NCBI GenBank assembly: GCA_945878135.1 | Contig: CAMDUL010000001.1 | Span: 147,670 to 211,669, forward strand | Length of the DNA: 64,000 nt | Direction of reading: 5' to 3' | Origin: Chthoniobacter flavus | Lineage (GTDB): Bacteria; Verrucomicrobiota; Verrucomicrobiia; Chthoniobacterales; JACTMZ01 | Part shown: positions 1 through 9,915 of the stretch, in pieces | Numbering within the stretch: position 1 is the first letter of the stretch | How the letters are laid out: the number at the start of each line of letters is the position of its first letter | Made by a program: the position numbers and the translations under genes | Notes under the pieces: generated by a model | Database searches by the model: none | Told to the model about the DNA's origin: nothing | Seen by the model: only the letters and a program-made list of their open reading frames with translations

Positions 1-2
1 AC

Positions 3-1373
3 TCGATCGAAACGGTCATCGGCTGCGAGGGTTTCGACGGATTCGTCGCCATCGGCGGGTGCGACAAAAACATGCCCGGCTGCATGCTCGCCATCGCCCG
101 CCTCGACCGCCCCGCGGTCTTTGTCTACGGCGGAACCATCCTTCCGGGCTGCCTCAACGGCCGCAACCTCGACATCGTCTCGGTCTTCGAAGCGGTCGGA
201 CAGCACGCCGCAAAAAAAATCGGCGACAAGGATCTGCAAAAAATCGAATCCTGCGCCATCCCCGGCGCCGGTTCCTGCGGCGGCATGTACACCGCCAACA
301 CCATGGCTTCGGCCATCGAAGCCATGGGCATGAGCCTGCCCAACAGCTCGGCTCAAGCCGCCGTCTCCACGCACAAAAAACAGGACGCCCGCGATGCCGG
401 TGCCGCCGTGGTCAACCTCCTCAAGCGGGGCATCCGGCCGTCCGATATCATGACCCGCGAGGCCTTCGAGAACGCCATCACCGTCATCATCGCCCTCGGC
501 GGATCGACCAACGCGGTGCTGCACATGCTCGCCATGGCGCACGCGGCCAACGTCAAGCTCACCATCGACGACTTCACTAAGATCGGCCGCCGCGTCCCGG
601 TCCTCGCCGACCTCAAGCCGAGCGGCAAATACCTCATGTCCGAACTCGTCGCCATCGGCGGCATCGTGCCGATGATGAAAGAACTCGTCTCGGCCGGACT
701 CCTCCACGGTGACTGCCTCACCGTGACCGGGAAGACACTCAAACAAAATCTTGCCCCCTTCAAACCCTACCCCAAAGGACAGCAAATCATCCGCCCGCTC
801 AAAGATCCGGTCAAAAAGGACAGCCACCTCGTCATTCTCTACGGCAACCTCGCTCCCGGCGGCGCCGTGGCCAAGATCACCGGCAAGGAGGGCGAGAAAT
901 TCCGCGGCCAGGCCCGCGTCTATGATTCCGAGGAAGCCGCCCTCGCCGCCATCCTCAAAGGCGCGATCAAAAAGGGTGATGTCATCGTCATCCGCTACGA
1001 AGGACCAAAGGGCGGCCCCGGCATGCGCGAGATGCTCGGCCCGACTTCCGCCGTGATGGGCAAAGGCCTCGGCAAAGATGTCGCCCTCATCACCGACGGA
1101 AGATTCTCCGGCGGCACCCACGGATTTGTCGTCGGCCACATCACACCCGAAGCGTTCGACGGCGGACCTCTCGCCCTGGTCAAAACCGGCGACATCGTCG
1201 AGATCGACGCCATCAAGCACCGTCTCACCCTCGACATCTCCGCCGCCGAAATGAAGCGCCGGCGGGCCAAATGGAAAAAACCCGCCCCGCGCTACCGCCG
1301 CGGCGTGTTGGCCAAATTCGCGGCGCAGACCACCAGCGCATCGACCGGTGCGGTGACCGACGCCGGGCTCTGA
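3..1373 (+). CDS. ilvD: Dihydroxy-acid dehydratase, C-terminal part (5' end outside window)
   Basis: Frame is open from the window edge ([29 protein letters not shown]...), with IlvD/Edd motifs [25 protein letters not shown] and [21 protein letters not shown]. Confidence 0.95.
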   Translation, partial: SIETVIGCEGFDGFVAIGGCDKNMPGCMLAIARLDRPAVFVYGGTILPGCLNGRNLDIVSVFEAVGQHAAKKIGDKDLQKIESCAIPGAGSCGGMYTANTMASAIEAMGMSLPNSSAQAAVSTHKKQDARDAGAAVVNLLKRGIRPSDIMTREAFENAITVIIALGGSTNAVLHMLAMAHAANVKLTIDDFTKIGRRVPVLADLKPSGKYLMSELVAIGGIVPMMKELVSAGLLHGDCLTVTGKTLKQNLAPFKPYPKGQQIIRPLKDPVKKDSHLVILYGNLAPGGAVAKITGKEGEKFRGQARVYDSEEAALAAILKGAIKKGDVIVIRYEGPKGGPGMREMLGPTSAVMGKGLGKDVALITDGRFSGGTHGFVVGHITPEAFDGGPLALVKTGDIVEIDAIKHRLTLDISAAEMKRRRAKWKKPAPRYRRGVLAKFAAQTTSASTGAVTDAGL

Positions 1374-2035
1374 TGCTCCGCGCGGTCATCTTCGACTGGG
1401 ACGGCGTTGTCGTCGACTCGGCCGCCTTTCACGAGCGAAGCTGGGAAATCCTCGCCGCACAGCGCGGACTCCCCTTGCCCGCCGGCCACTTCAAGCGCGG
1501 CTTCGGCAAGAAGAACAACGTCATCATCCCCGACCTCGGCTGGGCCGCGGAGGCAGCGGACATCGACACGCTGGCTCGGGAAAAGGAGGAGATTTACCGC
1601 AGTCTGGTGCGGGAGCACGGGATCACACCGCTGCCCGGCGTGCGTCGATTGCTCGCCGCTCTGCAGACGGCGGACATCCCCTGCGCCATCGGGTCCTCGA
1701 CCGAACGGGCCAACCTCGACTGCCTCCTCGACCTCATGGGCCTGCGCGATTTTTTCCGGGTGATCGTCTCCGGCGAGGAAGTCGTCGACGGCAAACCCGC
1801 CCCGGACATCTTCCGTCTCGCCGCCGGGCGTCTGGGATGTGCGCCCGCCGACTGCGTGGTCATCGAGGATGCGCTCGTCGGCATCGAAGCCGCCCGGAGC
1901 GCCGGCATGCCCGTGCTCGCCGTGGCCACCACGGAACCGGCCGACGCCCTCGGCCGCGCGGACCATATCGCGCCCGATCTCACGGCGGTCGACCCGGCGC
2001 TTTTGGCCGCACTGACCGACCGGCAAAAAAGCTGA
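1373..2035 (+). CDS. HAD-superfamily hydrolase, beta-phosphoglucomutase-like
   Basis: N-term [16 protein letters not shown], later GSSTERANLD, DGKPAPDIF and VIEDALVGIEAARSAGM; start overlaps ilvD stop. Confidence 0.88.
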   Translation: MLRAVIFDWDGVVVDSAAFHERSWEILAAQRGLPLPAGHFKRGFGKKNNVIIPDLGWAAEAADIDTLAREKEEIYRSLVREHGITPLPGVRRLLAALQTADIPCAIGSSTERANLDCLLDLMGLRDFFRVIVSGEEVVDGKPAPDIFRLAAGRLGCAPADCVVIEDALVGIEAARSAGMPVLAVATTEPADALGRADHIAPDLTAVDPALLAALTDRQKS

Positions 2036-2080
2036 TCCTGCCGCTTGCACCGCGGCCGGATCGGTGGAATCTTTCCGCGT

Positions 2081-2335
2081 ATGGCGAACCAATCCGTTCT
2101 TTCGCACCGGCTTCAATTACACCTTCCCTACCACGGCCCCGCCCTGCGCACCATCGCGTGCCTCATCGAGGAAAACCTCGCGTGCCACCCCTCGCCGAAC
2201 GCCAAACTCGAGGGCCTCGAAGGTGAATGGGGATCGGACATCGCCGAATCCTGGTCCGCCCTCCACGACCTCAAAGCGCAACTCGAAGCAGCCGCCGACC
2301 GCGTCGATGCCGCCTGCGAAAGCGCCGACTGCTAG
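2081..2335 (+). CDS. Small hypothetical protein
   Basis: 84-aa ORF (MANQSVLSHRLQLHLPYHG...) between coding genes; no recognised domain. Confidence 0.5.
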   Translation: MANQSVLSHRLQLHLPYHGPALRTIACLIEENLACHPSPNAKLEGLEGEWGSDIAESWSALHDLKAQLEAAADRVDAACESADC

Positions 2336-2380
2336 CCTTCCGGCATCGACGCCCCGCCCCTCGTCGGGCAACTTCGCCGC

Positions 2381-3244
2381 ATGTCCGGCGAACTCCTCAA
2401 ACAGCTCGCCCTGCCCGTCGCCCTCTTCGCCGTCCTCTTCGGCATGGGCCTCAGCCTCGTCCCCGCGGACTTCCGCCGTGTTGTCCTCAAACCCAAAGCC
2501 AAAATCCTCGGCCTCGGTTGCCAACTCCTTCTGCTTCCCGCCGTCGCCTTCGTCCTCGCCCTGCTTTTCCGCCTGCCCGGCGAAATCGCCGTCGGGCTCA
2601 TGATCCTCGCCGCCTGCCCGGGCGGCGCGACATCGAACATCATCACACACCTGGCCAAAGGCGACACCGCTTTGTCCGTCACCCTCACCGCCGTCTCCAG
2701 CGTGGTCTGCGTTTTCACCATCCCTTGGATCACCGCACTGTCCATGGACTGGTTCCTCGGCACCGCCGCCGACGTGCGCCTGCCCTTCTGGAAAACCCTC
2801 GGGCAACTCACCCTTGTCACCATCCTCCCCATCCTCTGCGGCATGGCCGTGCGCCACGCCCGCCCCGCACTCGCGCACCGGCTCGAGCGTCCGGCCAATA
2901 TTTTCTCGCTCGTCTTCCTCGCCCTCATCATCGCCGCCGCCGTCTCGCGCGAGAAAGACCTCGCCCATCAGTTCGCCGTGGCCGGACCCGCTGCGATCAC
3001 CCTCAACCTTGTCATGATGCTCCTCGGCTTCACCGCCGGCCGCCTTGCCGGCCTGCCCCGCCCGCAACGCGTGACCATCGCCATCGAAACCGGCATCCAG
3101 AACGGCACCCTCGCCCTCGGCATCACCCTTGGGCTCCTCGAAAGCGCCCGCTTTGCCATGCCCGCGGTGGTCTACTCCCTTTTCATGTTCCTCAGCGGCG
3201 CTTTCATGATCGCCCGGTTCGGACGCCGCCCCGCCCACCCGTGA
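2381..3244 (+). CDS. Bile acid:sodium symporter (BASS) family transporter
   Basis: Multi-TM protein with ACPGGATSNIITHLAKGDTALSVTLTAVSS, typical of BASS/ACR3-like carriers. Confidence 0.88.
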   Translation: MSGELLKQLALPVALFAVLFGMGLSLVPADFRRVVLKPKAKILGLGCQLLLLPAVAFVLALLFRLPGEIAVGLMILAACPGGATSNIITHLAKGDTALSVTLTAVSSVVCVFTIPWITALSMDWFLGTAADVRLPFWKTLGQLTLVTILPILCGMAVRHARPALAHRLERPANIFSLVFLALIIAAAVSREKDLAHQFAVAGPAAITLNLVMMLLGFTAGRLAGLPRPQRVTIAIETGIQNGTLALGITLGLLESARFAMPAVVYSLFMFLSGAFMIARFGRRPAHP

Positions 3245-4794
3245 AACTGGCCACTCTCGGCATCCTTCTCGCTACCCCGCTCGCGGGAGCGGAAACAGCA
3301 CCCGCAAAGTGGCCGCACGCCGTGACCTACCAGGTTTTCGTCCGCTCCTTCGCCGACGGCAACAAAGACGGCATCGGCGACTTTCCCGGGCTCACCGCCA
3401 AACTCGACTACCTCGCCGACCTCGGCGTGCAGGCCCTCTGGCTGCTGCCGGTCCATCCCTCGCCGTCCTACCACCAATATGACGTCACCGATTACCGCGC
3501 CATCCATCCCGACTACGGCACGATGGAGGATTTCGAGACCTTCCTCGCCGCGGCCAAGAAGCGCGGCATGCGCGTCATCCTCGACCTCGTCGTCAACCAC
3601 ACCTCCCGCGGGCACCCGTGGTTCGAGAGCGCCGCGACCGGACCGGACAACGAATTCTTCGATTATTACGTGTGGAAGAGGCGCGACGAGGTCGGCAGCC
3701 TGACCGTCGCGCGAACCGGACCGGACACCGACAACCTCCGGCGATGGAACGAAACCCCCGGCGTCGACGACCACTACTACTACGCTTACTTCACCGGCGG
3801 CATGCCCGATCTCAATTTCGACAACCCCGAAGTTCGCCGCGAGATTTATGACATCGGTCGCTTCTGGCTGGAGAAAGGCGTCGACGGCTTCCGCCTTGAT
3901 GCCGCCAAGCACATTTTCCCCGACGACCGCGTGGCCGACACCGTCGCTTTCTGGGAGGAATTCCGGGCCGAGATGGAAAAAACCAATTCCGACGTCTTTC
4001 TCGTCGGCGAAGTGTGGACCGACGGGAACGAAGCAAAGCAATACCTCCCCGGCTTGCGCTCGATCTTCAATTTCGAAATGGCCGGTTCCATCCTCGAGGC
4101 CGTGTCCAGCGGCCGCGGCACCGGACTGGCCGCACGCCACGCCGGCCTGCGAAAGCAATACGGCGCCGTCCTTCCGGACTTCATCGACGCCACCTTCCTC
4201 TCCAACCACGACCAGAACCGCGTGATGAGCGTGCTCGGCGACGACGGGGACCGCGCCCGTGTTGCCGCCTCGCTCCTCCTCACCCTGCCCGGTTCGCCTT
4301 TCATCTACTACGGTGAGGAAATCGGCATGCGCGGGCTCAAGCCCGACCCCTTCATCCGCGAGCCCATGCTCTGGCAAGCAAGCCCCGACCCATGGCGCGC
4401 CCGGTCGCGCGAGGTTCGTCACAGCAAGGACCACAAGGTCGAGCCTGTCGCCGTGCAGGCGCAGGACGGGCCATCGCTGCTCAACCATTACAAATCCCTC
4501 ATCCGCCTGCGCCGGGACATGCCCACCCTCTACGCAGGCGAGCTCGAGCCCTTGGAAGACCTGCACGAACGCCTCGTGGCATTTTTCCGCCGTCACCCGT
4601 CCGGCGACGTTCTCGTCGTCCACAACGTTTCCCGCCGCACCACCACAGTCGAACTGCCGCCCGAAGCCGGAGTATTCCGCCTCCCCGTCTGGTCCTCGCA
4701 ACCCGGAATCGTTCCGGACGCCGGCCGTCTCAAGCTTCCGCCTTTTTCCTCGGTCGTGCTCGGGCCTGACGCTCCGCCTACTGCGGACGATTGA
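3241..4794 (+). CDS. Alpha-amylase family (GH13) glycosidase
   Basis: GTG start overlapping previous stop; signal peptide; motifs [47 protein letters not shown] and LSNHDQNR. Confidence 0.93.
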   Translation: MKLATLGILLATPLAGAETAPAKWPHAVTYQVFVRSFADGNKDGIGDFPGLTAKLDYLADLGVQALWLLPVHPSPSYHQYDVTDYRAIHPDYGTMEDFETFLAAAKKRGMRVILDLVVNHTSRGHPWFESAATGPDNEFFDYYVWKRRDEVGSLTVARTGPDTDNLRRWNETPGVDDHYYYAYFTGGMPDLNFDNPEVRREIYDIGRFWLEKGVDGFRLDAAKHIFPDDRVADTVAFWEEFRAEMEKTNSDVFLVGEVWTDGNEAKQYLPGLRSIFNFEMAGSILEAVSSGRGTGLAARHAGLRKQYGAVLPDFIDATFLSNHDQNRVMSVLGDDGDRARVAASLLLTLPGSPFIYYGEEIGMRGLKPDPFIREPMLWQASPDPWRARSREVRHSKDHKVEPVAVQAQDGPSLLNHYKSLIRLRRDMPTLYAGELEPLEDLHERLVAFFRRHPSGDVLVVHNVSRRTTTVELPPEAGVFRLPVWSSQPGIVPDAGRLKLPPFSSVVLGPDAPPTADD

Positions 4795-6058
4795 TGATTT
4801 GCTGGCGTCCGAGCGTCACCGTGCGCGGAGCCGCTTGTCCGGGCGACTGCACCTGCAAAGACACCTGGGTGTTCGGCTCGCCACGGATCATGCCGATCAA
4901 CTCGCCCATGCGCACACTCCGCGCGTCGACCCACGAGCCGTTCGGTCCGCTCACCGCGAGGATGGCATCGCCCGGCTGCAACTGGCCGCTGGCCCCGGCC
5001 GGACTGCCGGGAACCACCGCCTCGAGCACGGGAACGCCTCCGTCCCCGCGGCCCAGACGCGCCCCGATGCCGACGGGCGCCGCGGCCTGGATGCCCTGCT
5101 GCGCCGCTTGACGCGACCCTTCGTCCTCCAATCCGGAGGCCCACTGCATGGCCGGCACAGTGTCATTCGCGGCCCACTCCTGGGCAATGGTCCGCGCCGC
5201 GCGTGCGCGTCCATCCCGCGATTCAGGTGGCATACTGGCAAAATTTCGCGCAGCCGCGGCCGGATCGGATGAAGCTTCCACTGCGAGAATGCCGGTCAAC
5301 ATGGCATCACGCAGACCCGGGTCTGCGGTCTGCGAAGCCAACTGCCGCGCCGCCTCGGGCGATCGGCCAGCCAAATCCGTGGCCACCCGCTCGGCAAACC
5401 GTTGCCTCTCCCGTCCACCAAGGCCATCGGCCAAAGCCAAGGCGGCCGCCGGGTCCGAGGCCGCCATGCTTGTCGCCACGCGCGCCAGCAATTCGGACCG
5501 GCGGTTGGCGTCCGTGCTCGACCGCGCCAACTCCGCGGCACGGTCCGGTGTGATCATTCCCTTTTCGAGCAGATGGAGCCCGAGGGCCCCCGATGTGCCA
5601 AAACGCCAGATGTCGCCGCTCCGGATCAGCTCCAAGGTACTCACCCCGGACCATTCCTGCAGCAAAGCGAGCATGGCCATATCGCGCATTTCGGCGTCGG
5701 GTAACTGCTGCACCTGGGCCAGCGCCACCTCGGGCCCGAGCGCGGCCAACCGGCGCACGACACCGTCAAGATAGGCCTCGCGCCCCCGCCCGTCCCCGAC
5801 CGCGGCAAGACCGGCCAGCAGATTCCCCTCGCCGGCCAGACGGAGAGACGGTGGAGCCGGTCTCTCCCGACCGGGCCGCGGACCGTCAAACGTATCCGCG
5901 TCATCTATGGCCGGCTCAGCCGAAGCTGTCGCGACCGATTCCGTCGCACGACCTTGCGCCACGCCCGCCACCGGCTCTGCCCCGAAGTAAGCCAGACTAC
6001 CGAAGAGCAGAACCGCCGCCAGGCTGAGAAAAACAATGATCGCTGCTCCGGGGTTCAT
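4778..6058 (-). CDS. Membrane-anchored helical-repeat protein with C-terminal PDZ domain
   Basis: N-terminal TM segment, alanine-rich helical repeats, C-terminal PDZ-like segment VPVLEAVVPGSPAGASGQLQPGDAILAVSG. Confidence 0.7.
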   Translation of the reverse strand: MNPGAAIIVFLSLAAVLLFGSLAYFGAEPVAGVAQGRATESVATASAEPAIDDADTFDGPRPGRERPAPPSLRLAGEGNLLAGLAAVGDGRGREAYLDGVVRRLAALGPEVALAQVQQLPDAEMRDMAMLALLQEWSGVSTLELIRSGDIWRFGTSGALGLHLLEKGMITPDRAAELARSSTDANRRSELLARVATSMAASDPAAALALADGLGGRERQRFAERVATDLAGRSPEAARQLASQTADPGLRDAMLTGILAVEASSDPAAAARNFASMPPESRDGRARAARTIAQEWAANDTVPAMQWASGLEDEGSRQAAQQGIQAAAPVGIGARLGRGDGGVPVLEAVVPGSPAGASGQLQPGDAILAVSGPNGSWVDARSVRMGELIGMIRGEPNTQVSLQVQSPGQAAPRTVTLGRQQIINRPQ

Positions 6059-6132
6059 GCGACCCTACATAAGTGGCCGCTCCGGGCCGGGGATCAAGAG
6101 ATACTTGCCGGGCAGCCCCCGCGCCGGGGCGG

Positions 6133-6765
6133 TCAGACGGCCGCCGTCGCCGTGACCAGCACGTAGCCCGCCGGCGCGTCCGCGCGACGCACAACCAACT
6201 CCTGCGCCCCAACCCTGCCGCACGCCGTCTCGGATTCCATGATCGCCGGGTCGATGCAGGTCAGGGCCAGACCCCGCGCCAGACCCGTCCCGGCGCACTT
6301 CATCGCCGCCTCGCGGGCCGCCCAGAGCAGAAAGAAGGCCTCCTTCTGCTCCGTCGCGGGCCGCGATCTCCAGGCCGCGGATTCATCGGGGTGGAAATAG
6401 CGCGCGGCCAAAGCTGTCATGGTGCGCACCGGACGGATTTCTTCCAGATCAACCCCCACCGCGCCCCGCCCGGTGACCAAGGCCACGTGGTCTCCCGCGT
6501 GCGAAAGATTGAAGTCGATGCCAAGGCTGGACCGCAACCGCGGCTTCTCTCCAGGCTCTTCGATGAATGCCAACTCCGCGGGGTCGCGTCGGAGCAAACC
6601 GGCCAGAACCTTGCGCCGCAACCCGCGGGAGACCACGAACCGCGCCCGCAACACCGGATGTTCCATGGCCGAGGCGCGCGATGCTTCCTCCGCACTCAGC
6701 CAGGGCTCCCATGACGGAGCCCCCGACAACGCCACCACGTCGAGCTGGCAAGCGGGCACTTTCAC
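6133..6765 (-). CDS. 4'-phosphopantetheinyl transferase (Sfp-type)
   Basis: FNLSHAGDHVALVTGRGAVGVDLEEI and FFLLWAAREAAMKCAGTGL motifs; GTG start inferred at overlap with upstream gene. Confidence 0.88.
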   Translation of the reverse strand: MKVPACQLDVVALSGAPSWEPWLSAEEASRASAMEHPVLRARFVVSRGLRRKVLAGLLRRDPAELAFIEEPGEKPRLRSSLGIDFNLSHAGDHVALVTGRGAVGVDLEEIRPVRTMTALAARYFHPDESAAWRSRPATEQKEAFFLLWAAREAAMKCAGTGLARGLALTCIDPAIMESETACGRVGAQELVVRRADAPAGYVLVTATAAV

Positions 6766-7817
6766 CGGCCCGCGGAGACAGCCAGCCACTCCGGATGTTC
6801 GCGGGCATGGCGCGCGATCTCCGCGCAAATTTCGTTCACACCGTGGCGCGGTTTCCAGTCCCACACCGACTCCGCCCGCGTGGCATCAAGCACGACCCAG
6901 GGAAGATCGAAAGGACGCGGCGCGAGATCGACCGCCACCTCGTGCGGACCGAATTCCGCGGCGCACCAGTCCGACAGCTGGCGCAGGGACAGGGCCGAAT
7001 CCGCGCCGCCGCCCACGTTGAAGACCCTCTCCTTCCCCCCGTGTCCCGCCTCCATCTGTTTGAGCAGCAACCCGAGGAGATCGCGCGGATGCAAACAGTC
7101 CCGCACTTGGTGCCCCGTCCCGCCGAAGCCGATGTATTTGAGCGGCGCCCGCCGCGCCCAGCTGTGGATCCAGTAGCTGAAGATGCCCTGGTCCGGTTTG
7201 CCGAACTGGCCCGCGCCGGCCATGACCCCGCAGCGGTTCACCCACACCGGGAAACCGAAAGCCGCGGCGTATTCCAGCGCCAACTGCTCGCTGGCCAGCT
7301 TGCTCGCCCCGTAAAGACTGACCGGCGCCGTGGTGGAAAATTCTTCGGTCAGGCCCCGCGGACCGCACGCCGTGCCCGTTCCGCGCAGCACAAACCTTCC
7401 GTTCTCCGCCTCGACCGGAAGCGCGCACAAAGCCGGGATCGAATACACCCGGCTCGTGCTCAAAAGAATCATTCCCGCGGCCTCACGCTTGCACACCTCG
7501 AGCAAATTGACCGTGCCCCACAGATTGTGCTCCAGCAATTCCCGGCTGCTTGTCTTGCCGTCGACCCCCGCCAGCACACTCGGATTGGCCGCCGCATCGA
7601 TCAGCCAATCCACCCCGCGCACGTGCTCCAAGTCGGACTCCCGCCGCACGTCCCCGGGCCGGAAATCGACCCCGGCGGACTCGACCCTTGCCCGGTTCAA
7701 CTCACTCCCCGGGCGGCTGAAATTGTCGCAGCCCGATACCGCGTGACCCCGCTCGCGCAAACCCAAGGCCAGTTCGGACCCGACAAATCCGCAAACGCCG
7801 CTGATGAAAACGCGCAT
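6762..7817 (-). CDS. NAD-dependent epimerase/dehydratase (extended SDR)
   Basis: MRVFISGVCGFVGSELALGLRERGHAVSG Rossmann motif; YGASKLASEQLALEY active site. Confidence 0.85.
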   Translation of the reverse strand: MRVFISGVCGFVGSELALGLRERGHAVSGCDNFSRPGSELNRARVESAGVDFRPGDVRRESDLEHVRGVDWLIDAAANPSVLAGVDGKTSSRELLEHNLWGTVNLLEVCKREAAGMILLSTSRVYSIPALCALPVEAENGRFVLRGTGTACGPRGLTEEFSTTAPVSLYGASKLASEQLALEYAAAFGFPVWVNRCGVMAGAGQFGKPDQGIFSYWIHSWARRAPLKYIGFGGTGHQVRDCLHPRDLLGLLLKQMEAGHGGKERVFNVGGGADSALSLRQLSDWCAAEFGPHEVAVDLAPRPFDLPWVVLDATRAESVWDWKPRHGVNEICAEIARHAREHPEWLAVSAGR

Positions 7818-7963
7818 GCAGACCACTCTACAGGAACAACAGGAAGCCTGTCACCGCCCAAGGCGGGGCCGGGCTGGCGGGAAAAAACCGGCTATGACAC
7901 GCAGGGGAATTGCCGGAACCGCGCCCGTCGAGTCCCATGGGCCCCGTGCCACTCCCACCCGCC

Positions 7964-8167
7964 TCACCTCGCCTGATCGACCGGCGTAGCTTCGGTGTAT
8001 TCCACGGTTTCGCGGACCACCAAACCGCTCTGCATGGCCCGCTCGAGCACGAGACTCATGTAACGGTGGCGCGTCATGCCCGACTGCTCGGCCAAGGCAT
8101 CAAGCCTTTTGACTTCTTTCGGGGTCAGGCGGACGGTGACCGGCCGGGCTGGGTGGATTTTCGTCAT
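7964..8167 (-). CDS. Ribbon-helix-helix (CopG/Arc-like) small protein
   Basis: RPVTVRLTPKEVKRLDALAEQSGMTRHRYMSLVLERAM has RHH architecture. Confidence 0.6.
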   Translation of the reverse strand: MTKIHPARPVTVRLTPKEVKRLDALAEQSGMTRHRYMSLVLERAMQSGLVVRETVEYTEATPVDQAR

Positions 8168-8269
8168 GATGGCAAGGTGGCTGGTGAGGATTGTAAGATA
8201 ATGCCGATGCCTTCGTGTTCAATAAGTTTATGATTGCCTGCATATTATGAACGTAATACATAGCGAACG

Positions 8270-8452
8270 ATGAGCAACCTCCACGAAGCGGGCAGCGCGT
8301 CCGAAGAACTCGTCCTCGACAACCTTGCCTCCGAACTTCAAGAGGCCCTCGACGCTTCCGCCAGCCAGAACGGTCGCAGCCTCCATGAGGAAGCCGAGCA
8401 TATCATCCGCTCCCACCTCAACGGCGGTGACGCGCCACCGCCGGGAACCTGA
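8270..8452 (+). CDS. FitA/Arc-like ribbon-helix-helix protein (antitoxin-like)
   Basis: LVLDNLASELQEALDASASQNGRSLHEEAEHIIRSHL resembles plasmid-stability/FitA-type RHH. Confidence 0.65.
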   Translation: MSNLHEAGSASEELVLDNLASELQEALDASASQNGRSLHEEAEHIIRSHLNGGDAPPPGT

Positions 8453-8464
8453 TCCGCCCCGCGA

Positions 8465-9241
8465 TCAGGCCATCAGTCTCCGGACCACGGCGGACTCCGC
8501 GGAAAGTCTGGCCGGGTCATCCCCCGGAACAAATTCGAGCAAACTGTCCGGATGACGGCCGGCCGCCTGCATCGTGGCAAACCAACGCCGCCACGGCGTT
8601 TCCCCCTCGGACAGCGGACGACGGTCGATCGGGTCTCCCGGCAACCAGTGGAAAACATGGACGTGCGCGAGGCGCGGCAGGACGACCCGCAGGCTGCGGT
8701 CTTGCTGCTCCGCATCCAACGACACCAGCGGTTGCCACAGGCTGTCGATGTTCGGGTGCGGCAGGGCCGCGAGCAACTTGGCCGCGGCTTCGGCATTGTC
8801 GTTCAAGGTCCCGTCGTGGAATTCGAAAGCGAGGCGCACACCCTGCTTCGCCGCCCGGTCGGCCACCCGGTTTGCCTCGTCGCAGACCCGCGCGAAATAG
8901 GCCTTGTCCGCCGCACCGGACCCGCGGGTCCCGGCCCAGACGCGGATCGACGGCGCCCCCACCGCCGCGGCGGTGGCCAAGACGTCGGCAAAGCCGGGCT
9001 TGCCGTCTTCCCCCTCGTGGCCCACGCGGTAGTAGGACCCGTAGCAAACCGTCTCCAGCCCCGCTTCGCGCGTGAGCTCCGCGATTTCGCGGGCCCGCTT
9101 GGTGTCGCCGGCCGGCACGTGCACGTCTCCACCCCACTCGAGCACTTGCAACCCGGCCCCCCGGGCCAACTCGAGGATTTCTTCCGGCGACAGCTGGCGA
9201 AAAGTCACCGTGACCAGCCCGGCGCGACCTTCCTTCCTCAT
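8465..9241 (-). CDS. Sugar phosphate isomerase/epimerase-like TIM-barrel protein (AP endonuclease 2 fold)
   Basis: FRQLSPEEILELARGAGLQVLEWGGDVHVP...AFEFHDGTLND...HVHVFHWLPG; ATG at 9241. Confidence 0.8.
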   Translation of the reverse strand: MRKEGRAGLVTVTFRQLSPEEILELARGAGLQVLEWGGDVHVPAGDTKRAREIAELTREAGLETVCYGSYYRVGHEGEDGKPGFADVLATAAAVGAPSIRVWAGTRGSGAADKAYFARVCDEANRVADRAAKQGVRLAFEFHDGTLNDNAEAAAKLLAALPHPNIDSLWQPLVSLDAEQQDRSLRVVLPRLAHVHVFHWLPGDPIDRRPLSEGETPWRRWFATMQAAGRHPDSLLEFVPGDDPARLSAESAVVRRLMA

Positions 9242-9246
9242 CGGCT

Positions 9247-9909
9247 TCACGGGCTGCGGCGCACTGCCAATTGGCGCGCGGCGCGGGCGTTCGATTCGAT
9301 GGCCGGCCAGTCGCGGGCCTTGATGGCCTCGCGCGGCGCGATCCATGAACCGCCGATGGCCGCGATGAGCGGATCGGCAAGATAACCGGCCGCATTGAGC
9401 GCGGTCAGACCGCCCAATGGGATGTAGCGCAGACCGAGGTGCGCGTAGGGCGCGGCCATGGCGCGCAAGTAAGGCAGACCGCCGAGTTGCTCGGCGGGGA
9501 AAAATTTCAGCAGCTGTGCGCCATGCTCCAGCGCCGTCTCGATATCGCTCGGCGTGGCGATGCCCGGACCGAAAGAAAAGCCCGCCTCGCGCGCCGAAGC
9601 CAGCAGCCGCGGATTGCAACCGGGCGAAACACCGAAGGCCGCCCCGGCCTCCCGCGCGGCCTGAAGCTGCTCGAGCGTCAAAATCGTGCCGATCCCCGCG
9701 GTCATCCCCGGCACATCGCGCCGGATGGCCCGCAGCGCGTCGAGCGCGGCGGGCGTGCGCAGGGTCAACTCCATCACTTCGATTCCACCAGCGAGCAAAG
9801 CCCGGGCCAAAGGAGTGGCATCGTTGGCGTCGTCGACAACCAGCACCGCAACGACCCCGGCAGCAGCAATTTTGTCGGCCAAAGTCTGATTGAAAAGCGG
9901 CTGGCTCAT
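9247..9909 (-). CDS. eda: KDPG/KHG aldolase
   Basis: GGIEVMELTLRTPAALDALRAI, GIGTILTLEQ, FGVSPGCNPRLL and LKFFPAEQLGG are typical of Eda. Confidence 0.9.
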   Translation of the reverse strand: MSQPLFNQTLADKIAAAGVVAVLVVDDANDATPLARALLAGGIEVMELTLRTPAALDALRAIRRDVPGMTAGIGTILTLEQLQAAREAGAAFGVSPGCNPRLLASAREAGFSFGPGIATPSDIETALEHGAQLLKFFPAEQLGGLPYLRAMAAPYAHLGLRYIPLGGLTALNAAGYLADPLIAAIGGSWIAPREAIKARDWPAIESNARAARQLAVRRSP

Positions 9910-9915
9910 GGTGGT

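Noticed and set aside
2117-4701. Long minus-strand ORFs (2117..3238, 3172..4701) opposite the BASS and GH13 genes
   Set aside because: High-GC shadow ORFs; the plus-strand genes carry recognisable family motifs while these translate to low-complexity E/G/R-rich sequence
6133-7817. PPTase plus epimerase as a novel biosynthetic unit
   Set aside because: Simple overlap of two common genes; no carrier protein or synthase nearby
7964-8452. Complete toxin-antitoxin system
   Set aside because: Both ORFs look like RHH DNA-binding proteins and no toxin ORF is adjacent, so reported only as an orphan pair
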